A stretch of DNA of 64,000 nucleotides, from contig NZ_JAKIKT010000005.1 in assembly GCF_023349125.1 (NCBI RefSeq), positions 287,002-351,001 of the forward strand. Reading direction: 5' to 3'. The notes below the pieces were generated by a model. That model had not been told where the DNA came from, did no database searches, and saw only the letters and a program-made list of their open reading frames with translations. Below, in pieces: positions 20,257 to 28,878 of the stretch. Within the stretch, counting starts at the first letter, position 1. Every line of letters begins with the position of its first letter. The translations under genes were made by a program, and so were the position numbers. This DNA is from Shewanella corallii (lineage in GTDB: Bacteria; Pseudomonadota; Gammaproteobacteria; Enterobacterales; Shewanellaceae).

Positions 20257-20799
20257 ATGGCAAATGCATTGCAGGAGCAGTTGCTCAAGGCGGGCCTCGC
20301 CAGTAAACAGAAAGTACGTGATGTAAAAACTCAAAAGCGCCGTAATCGTAAAGCCAACGTCGATGATGGCAGTGCAGCGCTGAAGGAGCAGGTGGCTGCT
20401 CAGCGTAAGGCACAGGCAGAGAAGGACAAAGCCCTGAACGAAGAGCGCTTTGCCCTGGCGCAGGAACGTGGACAGGTACGTGCCCTGGTGCACGAGGTGA
20501 AGAAACTGGCCATAGGTCTGCCCAAAGATGCTGAGACCAAGTTTAACTTCACCCTGGAAAACAAGATTTACTCGGTTTATGTCAATGACAAGCTGCAACA
20601 GCAGCTGCTGAAAGGACAACTGGGTATTGTCCGACTGGAAGATGCGAGCTTCCTGGTTCCTCATAAACTGGCGGAGCGGGTAAATCTGCTGGTACCTCAG
20701 TGGTGTGGTTATCTGTGGTCAGCGCAAGACAATACCCCCGAGGTGGAAGAGGACGATCCATATGCAGATTACGTTATCCCTGATGATCTGATGTGGTGA
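20257..20799 (+). CDS. yaiL: DUF2058 (YaiL-like) nucleoprotein/polynucleotide-associated protein
   Basis: This 180-residue basic, helical protein begins 'MANALQEQLLKAGLASKQKVRDVKTQKRRNRK', the hallmark of DUF2058. A long charged helix ('AAQRKAQAEKDKALNEERFALAQERGQV') and a small C-terminal alpha-beta domain ending 'EEDDPYADYVIPDDLMW' follow. The molecular role is unknown; homologues have been described only as nucleoid or polynucleotide associated. It is followed by a clear terminator. Confidence 0.88.
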   Translation: MANALQEQLLKAGLASKQKVRDVKTQKRRNRKANVDDGSAALKEQVAAQRKAQAEKDKALNEERFALAQERGQVRALVHEVKKLAIGLPKDAETKFNFTLENKIYSVYVNDKLQQQLLKGQLGIVRLEDASFLVPHKLAERVNLLVPQWCGYLWSAQDNTPEVEEDDPYADYVIPDDLMW

Positions 20800-20813
20800 T
20801 CATCGCTGCTGAT

Positions 20814-20841
20814 AAAAAAACCGCCGACAGGCGGTTTTTTT
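20814..20841 (+). terminator. Bidirectional terminator between DUF2058 gene and DUF3307 gene
   Basis: Stem AAAAAAACCGCC / GGCGGTTTTTTT with loop GACA; A and T runs on both sides serve the two convergent genes. Confidence 0.9.
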
Positions 20842-20849
20842 GTGCCAAT

Positions 20850-21587
20850 TTATACCAGCTTCAATAGCTGGCTGGTTCCCAGTCCGATCAATAAAGCCAA
20901 TGTAAAGCTCAGCAGGGTGCCCATCATCACATACTCGGTCATCTTATGGTCCCGGCTTTCTCTCAGATCACCGAATCGGAAGATGGATTTGGCAGCCATC
21001 AGAAATCCTATGCCTGCATATTGCCCAAGGAGCACAAAGGTTAAGATTAAAAATCGCTCCAGCATACCTATCGCCTTTCCTGCGCTGGCCAGGCTTTTGT
21101 CGGTTTGTCCTACATCCAAGTCCCACTGCTTAAGCGCCTGGGCAGTGATAATAGAGACTGGATTGAGGACCAGTAGATAAGCCAACAGCACAATCAGTAC
21201 CTTCACACTCAGCACAGATGATAGCCAATCCTCTTCTATGGTGCTCAGCTCTGACCAAAGGATATAGATAACTGCCAGATGCAGGAGCTGATCAATAGCA
21301 AACCAGATCTGCTTTTTTGGCAGATATGATTTGGCCAGATCGAAACAGAAGTGGCTTAGGGTGACTGCGGCCGCAAAAACCAGAGGCAAGGCCCAGCCAA
21401 GGGGAAACAACAGACATACGATAAGGGTGAGAATGCCATGGAGCAGGGCATGGATATAGAGAAGTGGGGATTTAGCATGGCGTCTATCCCTGTCTGCCAC
21501 CCAGCTGTGAGCCTGTAGATAAAAGTCCCCGAGAATATGCCCCAGCAGTAATCCGCCGAGAAGGAGTCCCTGTTGTTCAGGTGTCAT
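20850..21587 (-). CDS. DUF3307 integral membrane protein
   Basis: This protein of about 245 residues has six or so hydrophobic segments and an N-terminal 'GLLLGGLLLGHILGDFYLQAHSWVADRDRRHAKSPLLYIHALLHGILTL'. That is the DUF3307 pattern with conserved His and Asp residues in the membrane, followed by 'KQIWFAIDQLLHLAVIYILWSE'. The function is unknown. The ATG at 21587 is chosen over a TTG at 21605. The start lies only 8 bases upstream of the stop of the SatD-family gene (21577), so the two overlap and are probably translated together. The pairing with a SatD-type regulator suggests a stress-responsive membrane module. Confidence 0.8.
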   Translation of the reverse strand: MTPEQQGLLLGGLLLGHILGDFYLQAHSWVADRDRRHAKSPLLYIHALLHGILTLIVCLLFPLGWALPLVFAAAVTLSHFCFDLAKSYLPKKQIWFAIDQLLHLAVIYILWSELSTIEEDWLSSVLSVKVLIVLLAYLLVLNPVSIITAQALKQWDLDVGQTDKSLASAGKAIGMLERFLILTFVLLGQYAGIGFLMAAKSIFRFGDLRESRDHKMTEYVMMGTLLSFTLALLIGLGTSQLLKLV

Positions 21588-22215
21588 TGCGGTCAGTGTC
21601 TCCAATCCATTGAGAGACTAACTTGCCATAATCCAACAGTAAGTTGTAGTCAGCGGAGTTAAGTAGTCGGGTAGCATTTACCCTTGAGGTGTTAAGTATT
21701 TCCGCCAGTTGCTGGTGAGAGCCCTGTTCCAGGCGACTGAATTCAAGTAATGCCAATGCCTGCCTGGGAGTGAGCTGTGTGATTCTGGTATCAGCAAACT
21801 GAGTAAGCAGGTCTGTTTGGGAACAAAAATATTCATTGCTGGAAACCCACTTTAACCTGGTGTTTTTTAGCTCATCAAGTGTGGTTCCAGAGAGGATGTG
21901 GGCTTCTGTATTCAAAATGTTTGATGCTTCATCCATGCCAGCCAATCCTATTGCCAATCGGGCGTCCACCTTGGAGTCTGTGGTTGATAGGGCTTTCAGC
22001 GCCCAGCGGATTTGCAATGCGATCAGAGGGGCGCGGCGTGCATCTGTCAGTGTCAGCTGAAAGCTGTCTCCACGAAATATCTGCCATTGGTCCTTTGCAT
22101 CAGTGCAGAACGCAGTGAGCAGTGCATCCAGCTCGGTTAATACACGCTTAAATACATCATCTCGCAGACGTCTGGAACCAACAAGATCACCAGTGATGAC
22201 GGCTATCTGTTTCAT
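21577..22215 (-). CDS. SatD-family putative regulator
   Basis: This 212-residue protein has an N-terminal 'IAVITGDLVGSRRL' (the SatD-like G-D-I/L-V-x-S-R start) and a central alpha-beta region with 'QIFRGDSFQLTL' and 'DARLAIGLAG'. The C-terminal segment 'LTPRQALALLEFSRLEQGSHQQLAEILNTSRVNATRLLNSADY' reads as a helix-turn-helix. The frame is open to 22284, but the ATG at 22215 gives the conserved start. SatD was named in Streptococcus for acid-stress tolerance; its biochemistry is unknown. Two matching inverted repeats 60-110 bases upstream are candidate sites for self-regulation. Confidence 0.7.
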   Translation of the reverse strand: MKQIAVITGDLVGSRRLRDDVFKRVLTELDALLTAFCTDAKDQWQIFRGDSFQLTLTDARRAPLIALQIRWALKALSTTDSKVDARLAIGLAGMDEASNILNTEAHILSGTTLDELKNTRLKWVSSNEYFCSQTDLLTQFADTRITQLTPRQALALLEFSRLEQGSHQQLAEILNTSRVNATRLLNSADYNLLLDYGKLVSQWIGDTDRNDT

Positions 22216-22273
22216 AGTGTAAGTCCACTCCATGATTTGGAAGCTGGGTAATTGATACTGTGAACATTGGTAA

Positions 22274-22295
22274 AAGTAACCCAATAAGGTTACTT
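22274..22295. promoter_or_regulatory. Inverted-repeat operator candidate 1 (SatD promoter)
   Basis: Perfect arms AAGTAACC and GGTTACTT are separated by 6 bases. A second site of the same 8-6-8 layout lies 28 bases away (centre to centre) at 22302-22323. Confidence 0.6.
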
Positions 22296-22301
22296 GTGCA
22301 A

Positions 22302-22323
22302 ATGTAATCTAAAATGGTTACAT
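22302..22323. promoter_or_regulatory. Inverted-repeat operator candidate 2 (SatD promoter)
   Basis: Arms ATGTAATC and GGTTACAT (one mismatch) are separated by 6 bases and share the GTAAYC...GGTTAC core with the site at 22274. It lies between the SatD gene and the divergent acyl-CoA dehydrogenase gene and could control either. Confidence 0.6.
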
Positions 22324-22465
22324 GTATGAGAAGGATACGTGCGTCCCATCAAATTCACTCTGGTCAGACTGAGTTATGCTTAACAGGCGACATAATTACT
22401 TTAAATTGTTGCGAGTTTGAGTTTTAATTAAACACCTGTTTTAAATAATTGTTTGAGAAGCCGTC

Positions 22466-24217
22466 ATGTACCCATATGAAGCGCCCCTGAAAGATATGCA
22501 GTTTGTACTCGAAAATGTGTTTGGTGCCAGCGACGTCTGGTCTCAACTTCCCGCGTTGAGTGAGCATATCGATACTGATACGGCCGCCGCGATTCTGGAA
22601 GAAGCCGCCAGAATTAACCAGGAATTGGTTCACCCAATTAATCGCAGCGGCGATGAAGAGGGCGTTAAATTCACTGACGGTAAGGTCACTACTCCTGCCG
22701 GGTACAAAGAGGTATATCAACAGTTTGCCGAAGGTGGTTGGGTCGGCCTGTGTGGTGAGCCAGACTTCGGAGGCATGGGAATGCCAAAGATGTTGGGAGT
22801 GCTGGTCGATGAGATGGGATATGGTGCCAACAATGCCTTTACCCTGTATAACTCCCTGACTGCCGGTGCAGCGCTCTGTATCAATGCTCATGCTAGCGAA
22901 GAGCTTAAGGCACAATTCCTGCCACAACTTTATTCCGGCCAGTGGTCAGGGGCCATGGATATGACTGAGCCTCAGGCTGGCTCAGATCTGCGTAATATCA
23001 GAACCCGTGCTGAACCCTGTGACGATGGCAGCTATCTAATCAGCGGCAGTAAAATCTTTATTACCGGTGGTGATCACGACCTCGCGGAAAACATCATTCA
23101 TCTGGTTCTGGCGAAATTGCCAGGAAGTAATGGAATTTCTCTGTTCCTGGTTCCCAAGATACAGGTCAGTGAAGATGGTGTGTTGGGCGAGCCCAATGGC
23201 GTTACCGCAGGTTCCATCGAGCACAAGATGGGCTTGAAAGCCTCTGCCACCTGTGTGATGAATTTCGACAATGCCAAAGGTTACCTGATCGGCAAGCCGA
23301 ATCGCGGGCTGGTGTGCATGTTTACCATGATGAACTATGAGCGACTTGCCATTGGTATTCAGGGATTGGGTACCTCACAGGCGGCGTCTCAAATGGCGGT
23401 TCAGTACGCCAAAGAACGTCTGCAGGGCCAGGCTGCTTCAGGCGCCAGGGCAGAAGGCGGCAGCGACCCAATCATAGTTCACGGCGATGTCAGACGTATG
23501 CTGCTCAACATTAAATCCTTGACTGAAGCGGGTCGTGCTCTGGCAGTACATACCGGAATGCAGTTGGATCTGGCTAAATATGCCGAGGAACCGGATACCC
23601 AGAGTAAGGCGGCTCGTTATGTGGGTCTGTTGACTCCGGTGGCCAAAGCATTTTTAACCGATAGAGGTCTGGATGCAGCGATATTGGCGCAGCAGGTGTT
23701 TGGTGGTCATGGCTATATACGGGAAACCGGAGTAGAACAGTTGGTGCGTGATACCCGGATCGCTCAGATCTATGAAGGCACAAACGGGATCCAGGCTATC
23801 GACTTCCTGGCACGTAAAGTGGTTGGCGACAACCTGGTCACGCTTAAGCAGTTTATTGATGAACTCAAGAGCGAGATGGCGAACTTTACCGATGACAAGG
23901 CGGTTGCCGAAGTGACATTGAGATTTGAACGTCTGCTTGAATGTGCCGAGATGATTAACACAGACAAGCTCAGCAAGCCCGCTCTGCTTAACGCCTGTGC
24001 AGTAGAGTTTCTGGATGCCTTTGGCTATACACTGTACGGCTACTATTGGCTGGCGATAGCCCATAAAGCGGCAGAGATGGATGAAGAGTTCGCCAGTGCA
24101 AAATCTTATCTGTGTAGCTTCTACATTCAGCGCATGCTTCCGAAAGCTGACGCTCTGCTCGCCCAAATCCTTTCCGGCCATGCTCCGATAATGGAAATGC
24201 CGGCAGATCTGTTTTAA
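22466..24217 (+). CDS. Acyl-CoA dehydrogenase, long (DmdC-like) type
   Basis: This 583-residue flavoprotein has an N-terminal helical extension ('MYPYEAPLKDMQFVLENVFG'), the middle domain with 'GAMDMTEPQAGSDLRNIRTRA', and FAD/substrate residues in 'YLISGSKIFITGGDHDL'. The catalytic-base region is 'DTRIAQIYEGTNGIQAIDFLARKV', with Glu in YEGTNGIQ. A C-terminal acyl-CoA dehydrogenase-like extra domain brings the length to almost 600 residues. Relatives include DmdC, the 3-methylmercaptopropionyl-CoA dehydrogenase of DMSP breakdown, and general long-chain enzymes; the substrate cannot be read from sequence. It is monocistronic, with a terminator 30 bases downstream. Confidence 0.88.
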   Translation: MYPYEAPLKDMQFVLENVFGASDVWSQLPALSEHIDTDTAAAILEEAARINQELVHPINRSGDEEGVKFTDGKVTTPAGYKEVYQQFAEGGWVGLCGEPDFGGMGMPKMLGVLVDEMGYGANNAFTLYNSLTAGAALCINAHASEELKAQFLPQLYSGQWSGAMDMTEPQAGSDLRNIRTRAEPCDDGSYLISGSKIFITGGDHDLAENIIHLVLAKLPGSNGISLFLVPKIQVSEDGVLGEPNGVTAGSIEHKMGLKASATCVMNFDNAKGYLIGKPNRGLVCMFTMMNYERLAIGIQGLGTSQAASQMAVQYAKERLQGQAASGARAEGGSDPIIVHGDVRRMLLNIKSLTEAGRALAVHTGMQLDLAKYAEEPDTQSKAARYVGLLTPVAKAFLTDRGLDAAILAQQVFGGHGYIRETGVEQLVRDTRIAQIYEGTNGIQAIDFLARKVVGDNLVTLKQFIDELKSEMANFTDDKAVAEVTLRFERLLECAEMINTDKLSKPALLNACAVEFLDAFGYTLYGYYWLAIAHKAAEMDEEFASAKSYLCSFYIQRMLPKADALLAQILSGHAPIMEMPADLF

Positions 24218-24247
24218 TTACCCGGTTCAAATCCCGGGCTGGAACTG

Positions 24248-24276
24248 AAAAGCGCACCCTGAGGTGCGCTTTTTAT
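24248..24276 (+). terminator. Terminator between acyl-CoA dehydrogenase gene and dacB
   Basis: Stem AAAAGCGCACC / GGTGCGCTTTT around CTGA, between convergent genes and usable in both directions. Confidence 0.85.
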
Positions 24277-24287
24277 TGACCAGTATC

Positions 24288-25748
24288 TCACTGTTTTGCC
24301 GTCTGCGACGAAGTTTGCTCCAACAAAGGCAGCAGCTCTTTCAACAGCCGGCCATGCCAGGGAACTGGATTGGGTGTCTGCGGAGTGGACACCAGACCAT
24401 TCTCCAAAGCAACAAACAGATATTCCTGCCCCTCAAGCTTTATGATACCCACCAGATTGTCTACTCCTCCCATTGAGCCGGTTTTACCCAGGACCTTAAG
24501 TTTAAGGGGCGTCTGGTTATAAGGGAATTTATATTGAAGCGTGCCGGTTGCTCCTGCGATGGGCAGGGTATCCAACAGGGGCTTTAATGATGGGGTTTGA
24601 TAAATATGACTCAGCAGCTTATGTAACTGAGCCGCACTGACGAGGTTATAGCGGGAAAGGCCTGAGCCATCCACCAATCGCGAGCCCTGTAGATCCACTC
24701 CCATTGTCAGCAGTGTTTGTTTGAGAGCGGCAACGCCCTGGGGGAAATCTGCATTCTGGCCATATACTTTGCGTCCCATGGCCAACAGCAGACTGTCTGT
24801 AATCAGATTGTCTGATTCCAATAGCAGTTCGCTGGTCAACTCTGACAAAGCCGGAGACTCCAGAGTGACAAGAGTCTTGGGTGTCGAGGGCAGGGACGAG
24901 GTAAAACGTAGGGTACCCAGTACAGGAATCTGTTGGCGATTCAATATCCTTGTGGCCCAATCTGCAGCAAATTGCCTGGAGTCAGTCACGGCAAACGCAA
25001 GATTGATCGCTTTTCTTTTGGGGAAACAACCCTCGATTGATACCTGATTGCTTCCTTTACTATTCAGAGAAAGGCTACAGAACTCCTGAGGTTGGTCTTC
25101 ATCATAGAAGGTGTCGGCAACCAGGCTGAATGGCGCATCTTGTTTGAGGCTAACCCTGGCTTTGTTGCTGCCGGATACGGGTTGCATTACACCCTTGACG
25201 CAATTCTTATCGATAATGAAGCTTGAAACTGGGGCGGCATAACAGATCCCCAAATCGTCCCAAACCCAGCCAGTAGCCTTTGTTTTTTGATTAAGATTGC
25301 CCACCAGCACCAGATCGCCCTGGATCTGCTTAATCCCCTTTGACTCAAGCTTACTCATCAGTGAGGCCAACTTCTTAGAACTCAGGCTGGGATCGCCACT
25401 GAACTCAAGGTAGAGGTCGCCGCTAAGCGTCCCATCTATGACCTTACCATCAGTAAGCATGCGGGTTGTGTATCTGTATTCCGGGCCGAGAAGCGAGGTG
25501 GCTGCCGCCGCTGTCATGAGCTTAAGCACACTGGCGGGTAACATCCTGTGCCCCGGGTTGATACTCACCAGAGGAGTGGAGTCGTTCGCCTTCTGCAGAA
25601 TGAAGCTGACATTTGTATTTTGGGGCAATTTGCCATCGACCCAATGTTGCAGCGAGTCATCGGCATATATCTGCCCCCCATGTGCATGAGCCATACCCAG
25701 ACTGATACCCAGGGCCAGGGCGGCAATCCTTTGCTTCAATACCATCAT
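24288..25748 (-). CDS. dacB: D-alanyl-D-alanine carboxypeptidase/endopeptidase (PBP4 type)
   Basis: This 486-residue class C low-molecular-weight penicillin-binding protein cleaves D-Ala or cross-bridges of peptidoglycan in the periplasm. It has an N-terminal signal peptide ('IAALALGISLGMAHAHGG'). The nucleophile SxxK is in 'LPASVLKLMTAAAA', the SxN motif in 'GSGLSRYNLVS' and the KTG motif in 'VLGKTGSMGGV'. The large insert between the first two motifs is typical of PBP4. The start overlaps the stop of the upstream 61-codon gene in a TGATG arrangement; the GTG at 25751 and the ATG at 25745 are alternatives. Confidence 0.94.
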   Translation of the reverse strand: MMVLKQRIAALALGISLGMAHAHGGQIYADDSLQHWVDGKLPQNTNVSFILQKANDSTPLVSINPGHRMLPASVLKLMTAAAATSLLGPEYRYTTRMLTDGKVIDGTLSGDLYLEFSGDPSLSSKKLASLMSKLESKGIKQIQGDLVLVGNLNQKTKATGWVWDDLGICYAAPVSSFIIDKNCVKGVMQPVSGSNKARVSLKQDAPFSLVADTFYDEDQPQEFCSLSLNSKGSNQVSIEGCFPKRKAINLAFAVTDSRQFAADWATRILNRQQIPVLGTLRFTSSLPSTPKTLVTLESPALSELTSELLLESDNLITDSLLLAMGRKVYGQNADFPQGVAALKQTLLTMGVDLQGSRLVDGSGLSRYNLVSAAQLHKLLSHIYQTPSLKPLLDTLPIAGATGTLQYKFPYNQTPLKLKVLGKTGSMGGVDNLVGIIKLEGQEYLFVALENGLVSTPQTPNPVPWHGRLLKELLPLLEQTSSQTAKQ

Positions 25749-25933
25749 CACTGCTCCGGGTTCTCGTCCTGACTCAGCAACTTGTATAGCCAGAGCGTGA
25801 CAAATACTACCAACCCCATAAAGAGTGGCAGTACAAACAGGCCAAGGTGGGTTTTAAAGTGGAACAGTGCACCCGCTGCAGCTAAGGTCAGCAGGAGTAT
25901 AAGCAAAATCTTGAGTTTCATTTCTGGCTCCAT
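25748..25933 (-). CDS. Small membrane protein upstream of dacB
   Basis: This 61-residue protein has two predicted transmembrane segments ('ILLILLLTLAAAGALFHF' and 'LGLFVLPLFMGLVVFVTLWLYKLL') and a short acidic tail. The first Met is at 25933 and a second in-frame Met at 25921 could be the true start. The coupled TGATG junction with dacB suggests a real gene in an operon with it. No family is recognised. Confidence 0.6.
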   Translation of the reverse strand: MEPEMKLKILLILLLTLAAAGALFHFKTHLGLFVLPLFMGLVVFVTLWLYKLLSQDENPEQ

Positions 25934-26259
25934 TAACAGGACTGGCCAGTATATCTCAAATGACCAAAGCCATGTGTGAGCAATGCCGCCCCTGACAATA
26001 AGTTGAGCAGAACACCCATTTTATGCCGAAAAATCGTCCAACTTATTGAAGTCACAGGTGCCTCAGGGCAGAAATTACTTGCCCACGGGGGGCTAAGTCG
26101 GTAATTTCTACCCTCTTATACGTGTTTAACCGCCTTAATGAATGCCCATTCAAACAGCATTTGGCGGATGTCGCCATTGGTGTAATGCCAAATTCAAGCG
26201 ACAATTGACAGAGTTACCAATTTACCGGGTTAGCCGGTAAATTGCCTAAGGAGGATACC
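25934..26259. other. Structured region upstream of pssA
   Basis: No gene is seen in these 326 bases, but there are two notable inverted repeats. One has 13-base arms with one mismatch (26066-26078 and 26101-26113, AGAAATTAC/GTAATTTCT core). The other is a perfect 11-bp repeat at 26218-26244 that abuts the pssA ribosome binding site. A weaker ATTTGGC/GCCAAAT pair lies between them near 26160-26193. The region may be a folded 5' leader. Confidence 0.5.
26218..26244 (+). promoter_or_regulatory. Perfect inverted repeat in front of the pssA RBS
   Basis: Arms CAATTTACCGG and CCGGTAAATTG flank a 5-base loop. The 3' arm ends 3 bases before the AAGGAGG ribosome binding site, so the folded RNA could limit ribosome access, or the DNA could bind a dimeric repressor. 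No T-run follows, so it is not a terminator. Confidence 0.6.
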
Positions 26260-27573
26260 TTGCTGAACAAGCTGGGTGGAATTGCACTGCAACCTGACGC
26301 TATTAGTTGGTTGCTGACCCCACGCCATTTCAAGGCGGAACTACTTGAACGGATCGCCAATGCCAGGCATTCGATTACCCTGACTGCTCTTTATTTGGAA
26401 GATGATGAAGCAGGTCGGGAGATCCTTAATGCCCTGATGCAGGCCAAGGCCAATAATCCCGAGCTGGATATCAAAGTCTTGGTGGATTTTCATCGTGCCA
26501 GACGCGGTCTGATTGGCCATAAAGGCGACAGTGGAAATTACCTCCTGTATCGCTCCGAGATGCAACAAGCGACTCATCCCATCGAAATCCTCGGTGTGCC
26601 GGTTAAATCCCGGGAAGTGATGGGTGTACTGCACCTCAAAGGTTTTATTATCGATGACGCTGTGATTTACAGCGGTGCGAGCCTGAATAATATCTACCTG
26701 CATCAGCAGGAAAGATACCGATTTGACCGTTACCACTTAATTGAGTCTCCTGAGCTTGCGCAGTCAATGCGTGCCATGGTGGAAAAAGTACTGGTTAACG
26801 ATGAAGCCGTTTCTTCCCTGTGTCAGCCACCGGAAACCGAAGTGCTGCCGGATAAGGTTGAGGTAAGAACCTTTAAGAAGCGTTTGGCCAAAGCCAAATA
26901 TGAGTTCAAGAAATCAAAGTCAGGCTTGCGGGTTACACCCTTTATCGGCCTGGGCCGTAAGCGTAATCAGCTGAACCGGGCCGTATTGGCCATGGTGGAT
27001 GAATCCAGAGAGTCGCTGTTTATATGTACTCCCTATTTCAATCCACCTCTGTCGCTGGTGCGATCATTAAATCGTCATCTGAGACAGGGTAAACGAATTG
27101 ATGTGGTAGTGGGCGACAAAACTGCCAATGACTTCTTTATTCCACCGGAAAAAGATTTCTCGCCAATTGGTGCCGTACCTTATCTGTATGAGCAATCACT
27201 GCGTAAGTTTGCCAAGCGTCAGCAGTGGGCAATCGATAAAGGATTGCTGAATATTCATGTGTGGAAGCATGACGATAACAGCTACCACCTGAAAGGGATT
27301 AGCTCAGATGGCAAGCGTCATCTGATCACCGGCTCCAACCTGAACCCAAGAGCCTGGGCGCTGGATCTGGAAAACGGCTTGTTGATCACCGATGAGCAGG
27401 GCCATTGGGCAGAGCAGTTTGCCGACGAACAGGCCTTTATTCTGGAGCATACCACCAGACTTTATCACTACAGTCAGATAGAAACGATTCAGCAATATCC
27501 GGCACCTGTGAAGAAGCTGCTGTCCAGAATCAACCGTATCAAAGCGGATATTTTGTTAAGACGCATTCTCTGA
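26260..27573 (+). CDS. pssA: CDP-diacylglycerol-serine O-phosphatidyltransferase (PLD-type)
   Basis: This 437-residue phospholipase-D superfamily enzyme makes phosphatidylserine, the precursor of phosphatidylethanolamine. Two HKD motifs are visible: 'LHLKGFIIDDAVIYSGASLNNIYLH' and 'YHLKGISSDGKRHLITGSNLNPRAW' (both HxKx4D). 'ICTPYFNPPLSLVRSLNRHLRQGKRIDVVVGDKTANDFFIP' matches E. coli PssA closely. The start is a TTG at 26260, five bases after a strong AAGGAGG (26248-26254). The in-frame TTG at 26242 would put the RBS inside the gene. The protein acts at the membrane surface and on ribosomes. Confidence 0.93.
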   Translation: MLNKLGGIALQPDAISWLLTPRHFKAELLERIANARHSITLTALYLEDDEAGREILNALMQAKANNPELDIKVLVDFHRARRGLIGHKGDSGNYLLYRSEMQQATHPIEILGVPVKSREVMGVLHLKGFIIDDAVIYSGASLNNIYLHQQERYRFDRYHLIESPELAQSMRAMVEKVLVNDEAVSSLCQPPETEVLPDKVEVRTFKKRLAKAKYEFKKSKSGLRVTPFIGLGRKRNQLNRAVLAMVDESRESLFICTPYFNPPLSLVRSLNRHLRQGKRIDVVVGDKTANDFFIPPEKDFSPIGAVPYLYEQSLRKFAKRQQWAIDKGLLNIHVWKHDDNSYHLKGISSDGKRHLITGSNLNPRAWALDLENGLLITDEQGHWAEQFADEQAFILEHTTRLYHYSQIETIQQYPAPVKKLLSRINRIKADILLRRIL

Positions 27574-27590
27574 CAAACCGCTGCTGAACG

Positions 27591-27620
27591 AAAAAGCCGA
27601 CCATAAGGTCGGCTTTTTTA
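27591..27620. terminator. Bidirectional terminator between pssA and the MFS gene
   Basis: Stem AAAAAGCCGACC / GGTCGGCTTTTT around ATAA, between convergent genes. Confidence 0.9.
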
Positions 27621-27642
27621 TATCTGGTTGGTTCTTCCAGGG

Positions 27643-28878
27643 TTAAACCTGGGCAGTCATATCCTGGCCTGCGTGATCTTCCGGCATCTTGGCGTAATTC
27701 AGTGCCAGCACCACCAGAAGCACCATCACCGCGCAAAGGAGGCCTATGGAAAGCTGGCCGTAAATCGGCAGCATGGCCATCATCATTGCGGCCAGACCCG
27801 CGCCAAAGTTCTGCAGGCCACCAAGCAGGGCGCCTGCTATGCCTGCCTGACCCGGGAAGGGCTCAAGTGCTGCTGAGGTCAGGGTAGGGAACATCATACC
27901 GGCACCACAGAAGAAGAGTACAGAGCCAAGCAGCAGTGTCCAACCCACTACTTCACCAAATAAGCCAGGGATTAACATTACTGTGGCGCCTGCGCCCAGC
28001 AATGCGATACCACGATTAAGCAATCGCTTGATGCGGCTGCTGCGACCGGCGATCAAGGCGCCAATCAAGTAGCCGGGGATAGGGGCTACAAACCAAACAC
28101 TGACCCAGAAGGGAGACAGTTTCAGATATTGGCCGTAAAGGACACCTGCAATCGCTTCAAAAGCCGCAATACCGGCAAAGGTCGCGATGAGCCCCAGGGT
28201 GTAACCACGAAATCCTCTGTGGCTTAATACCACGGCATAGGCATCAAAAACAGAGCGCTTTTCGCGACGTTCTGCTGGCAATGACTCTTTAAAGGTCAGC
28301 ATCAACATCAGTAGTACCCCAAGGGTAAAGCCTGCCTGAGTGTAATACACTGCTCGCCAGCCAAAATACTCTGCGGTCACTGAGCCAATAAATGGGGCGA
28401 CCAAAGGCAGAAACACAACAGCCATAGATACATAGCTGTTGAACTTCATCAATTTACTGCCGGTAAAGTGATCTCTGGGAATCGTGCGGCTCAGCGCGCC
28501 GGCCGCTGCAGTACCTGCGCCCTGTAAACAACTGGCAGCGATCAGTGCATCTATGGTGCTCACGTGGGCAGCCAGCAGGGCGCCCACAATAGACAGCCCA
28601 ATACCGACCAGCAAAGGAATACGACGACCGATACGGTCTGAAACCGGGCCGTAAACAAATTGCAGCAGACCATAGGCCAACAGATATGCAGCCATAATGG
28701 CCTGCAATTCACCGGCAGAGGCGTGTAGCCCCTGACCGATCATAGGCAGTGCGGGAACGAAAATAGTCTGGGCCATTTGACCACAGGCAACCATAAACAC
28801 CAGTTGTACAAGTACACTGGAAACAGGCGCGCCCTGTGGCGATGCAGACGAAGAAGAAGGCCGCAGCGTAGCAGGCAT
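27643..28878 (-). CDS. Bcr/CflA-type multidrug efflux transporter (MFS, EmrD-like)
   Basis: This 411-residue inner-membrane protein has twelve hydrophobic segments and the MFS motif A 'LLQFVYGPVSDRIGRRIPLLVG' between helices 2 and 3. Other Bcr/CflA signatures are 'VPALPMIGQGLHASAGELQAIMAAYLLAYG' and 'AGTAAAGALSRTIPRDHF'. It probably exports small drugs by proton antiport. The ATG at 28878 has a GGAG six bases upstream and is preferred over the longer frame to 28935. It is monocistronic. Confidence 0.88.
   Translation of the reverse strand: MPATLRPSSSSASPQGAPVSSVLVQLVFMVACGQMAQTIFVPALPMIGQGLHASAGELQAIMAAYLLAYGLLQFVYGPVSDRIGRRIPLLVGIGLSIVGALLAAHVSTIDALIAASCLQGAGTAAAGALSRTIPRDHFTGSKLMKFNSYVSMAVVFLPLVAPFIGSVTAEYFGWRAVYYTQAGFTLGVLLMLMLTFKESLPAERREKRSVFDAYAVVLSHRGFRGYTLGLIATFAGIAAFEAIAGVLYGQYLKLSPFWVSVWFVAPIPGYLIGALIAGRSSRIKRLLNRGIALLGAGATVMLIPGLFGEVVGWTLLLGSVLFFCGAGMMFPTLTSAALEPFPGQAGIAGALLGGLQNFGAGLAAMMMAMLPIYGQLSIGLLCAVMVLLVVLALNYAKMPEDHAGQDMTAQV

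Noticed and set aside
24221..24240. tRNA T-arm-like GGTTCAAATCCC segment after the acyl-CoA dehydrogenase gene; a similar AATCCCGGGCTGGA also occurs near 42088
   Set aside because: The stem does not pair correctly for a T-arm and no other tRNA arm is present, so neither a tRNA nor a convincing attachment remnant can be claimed.
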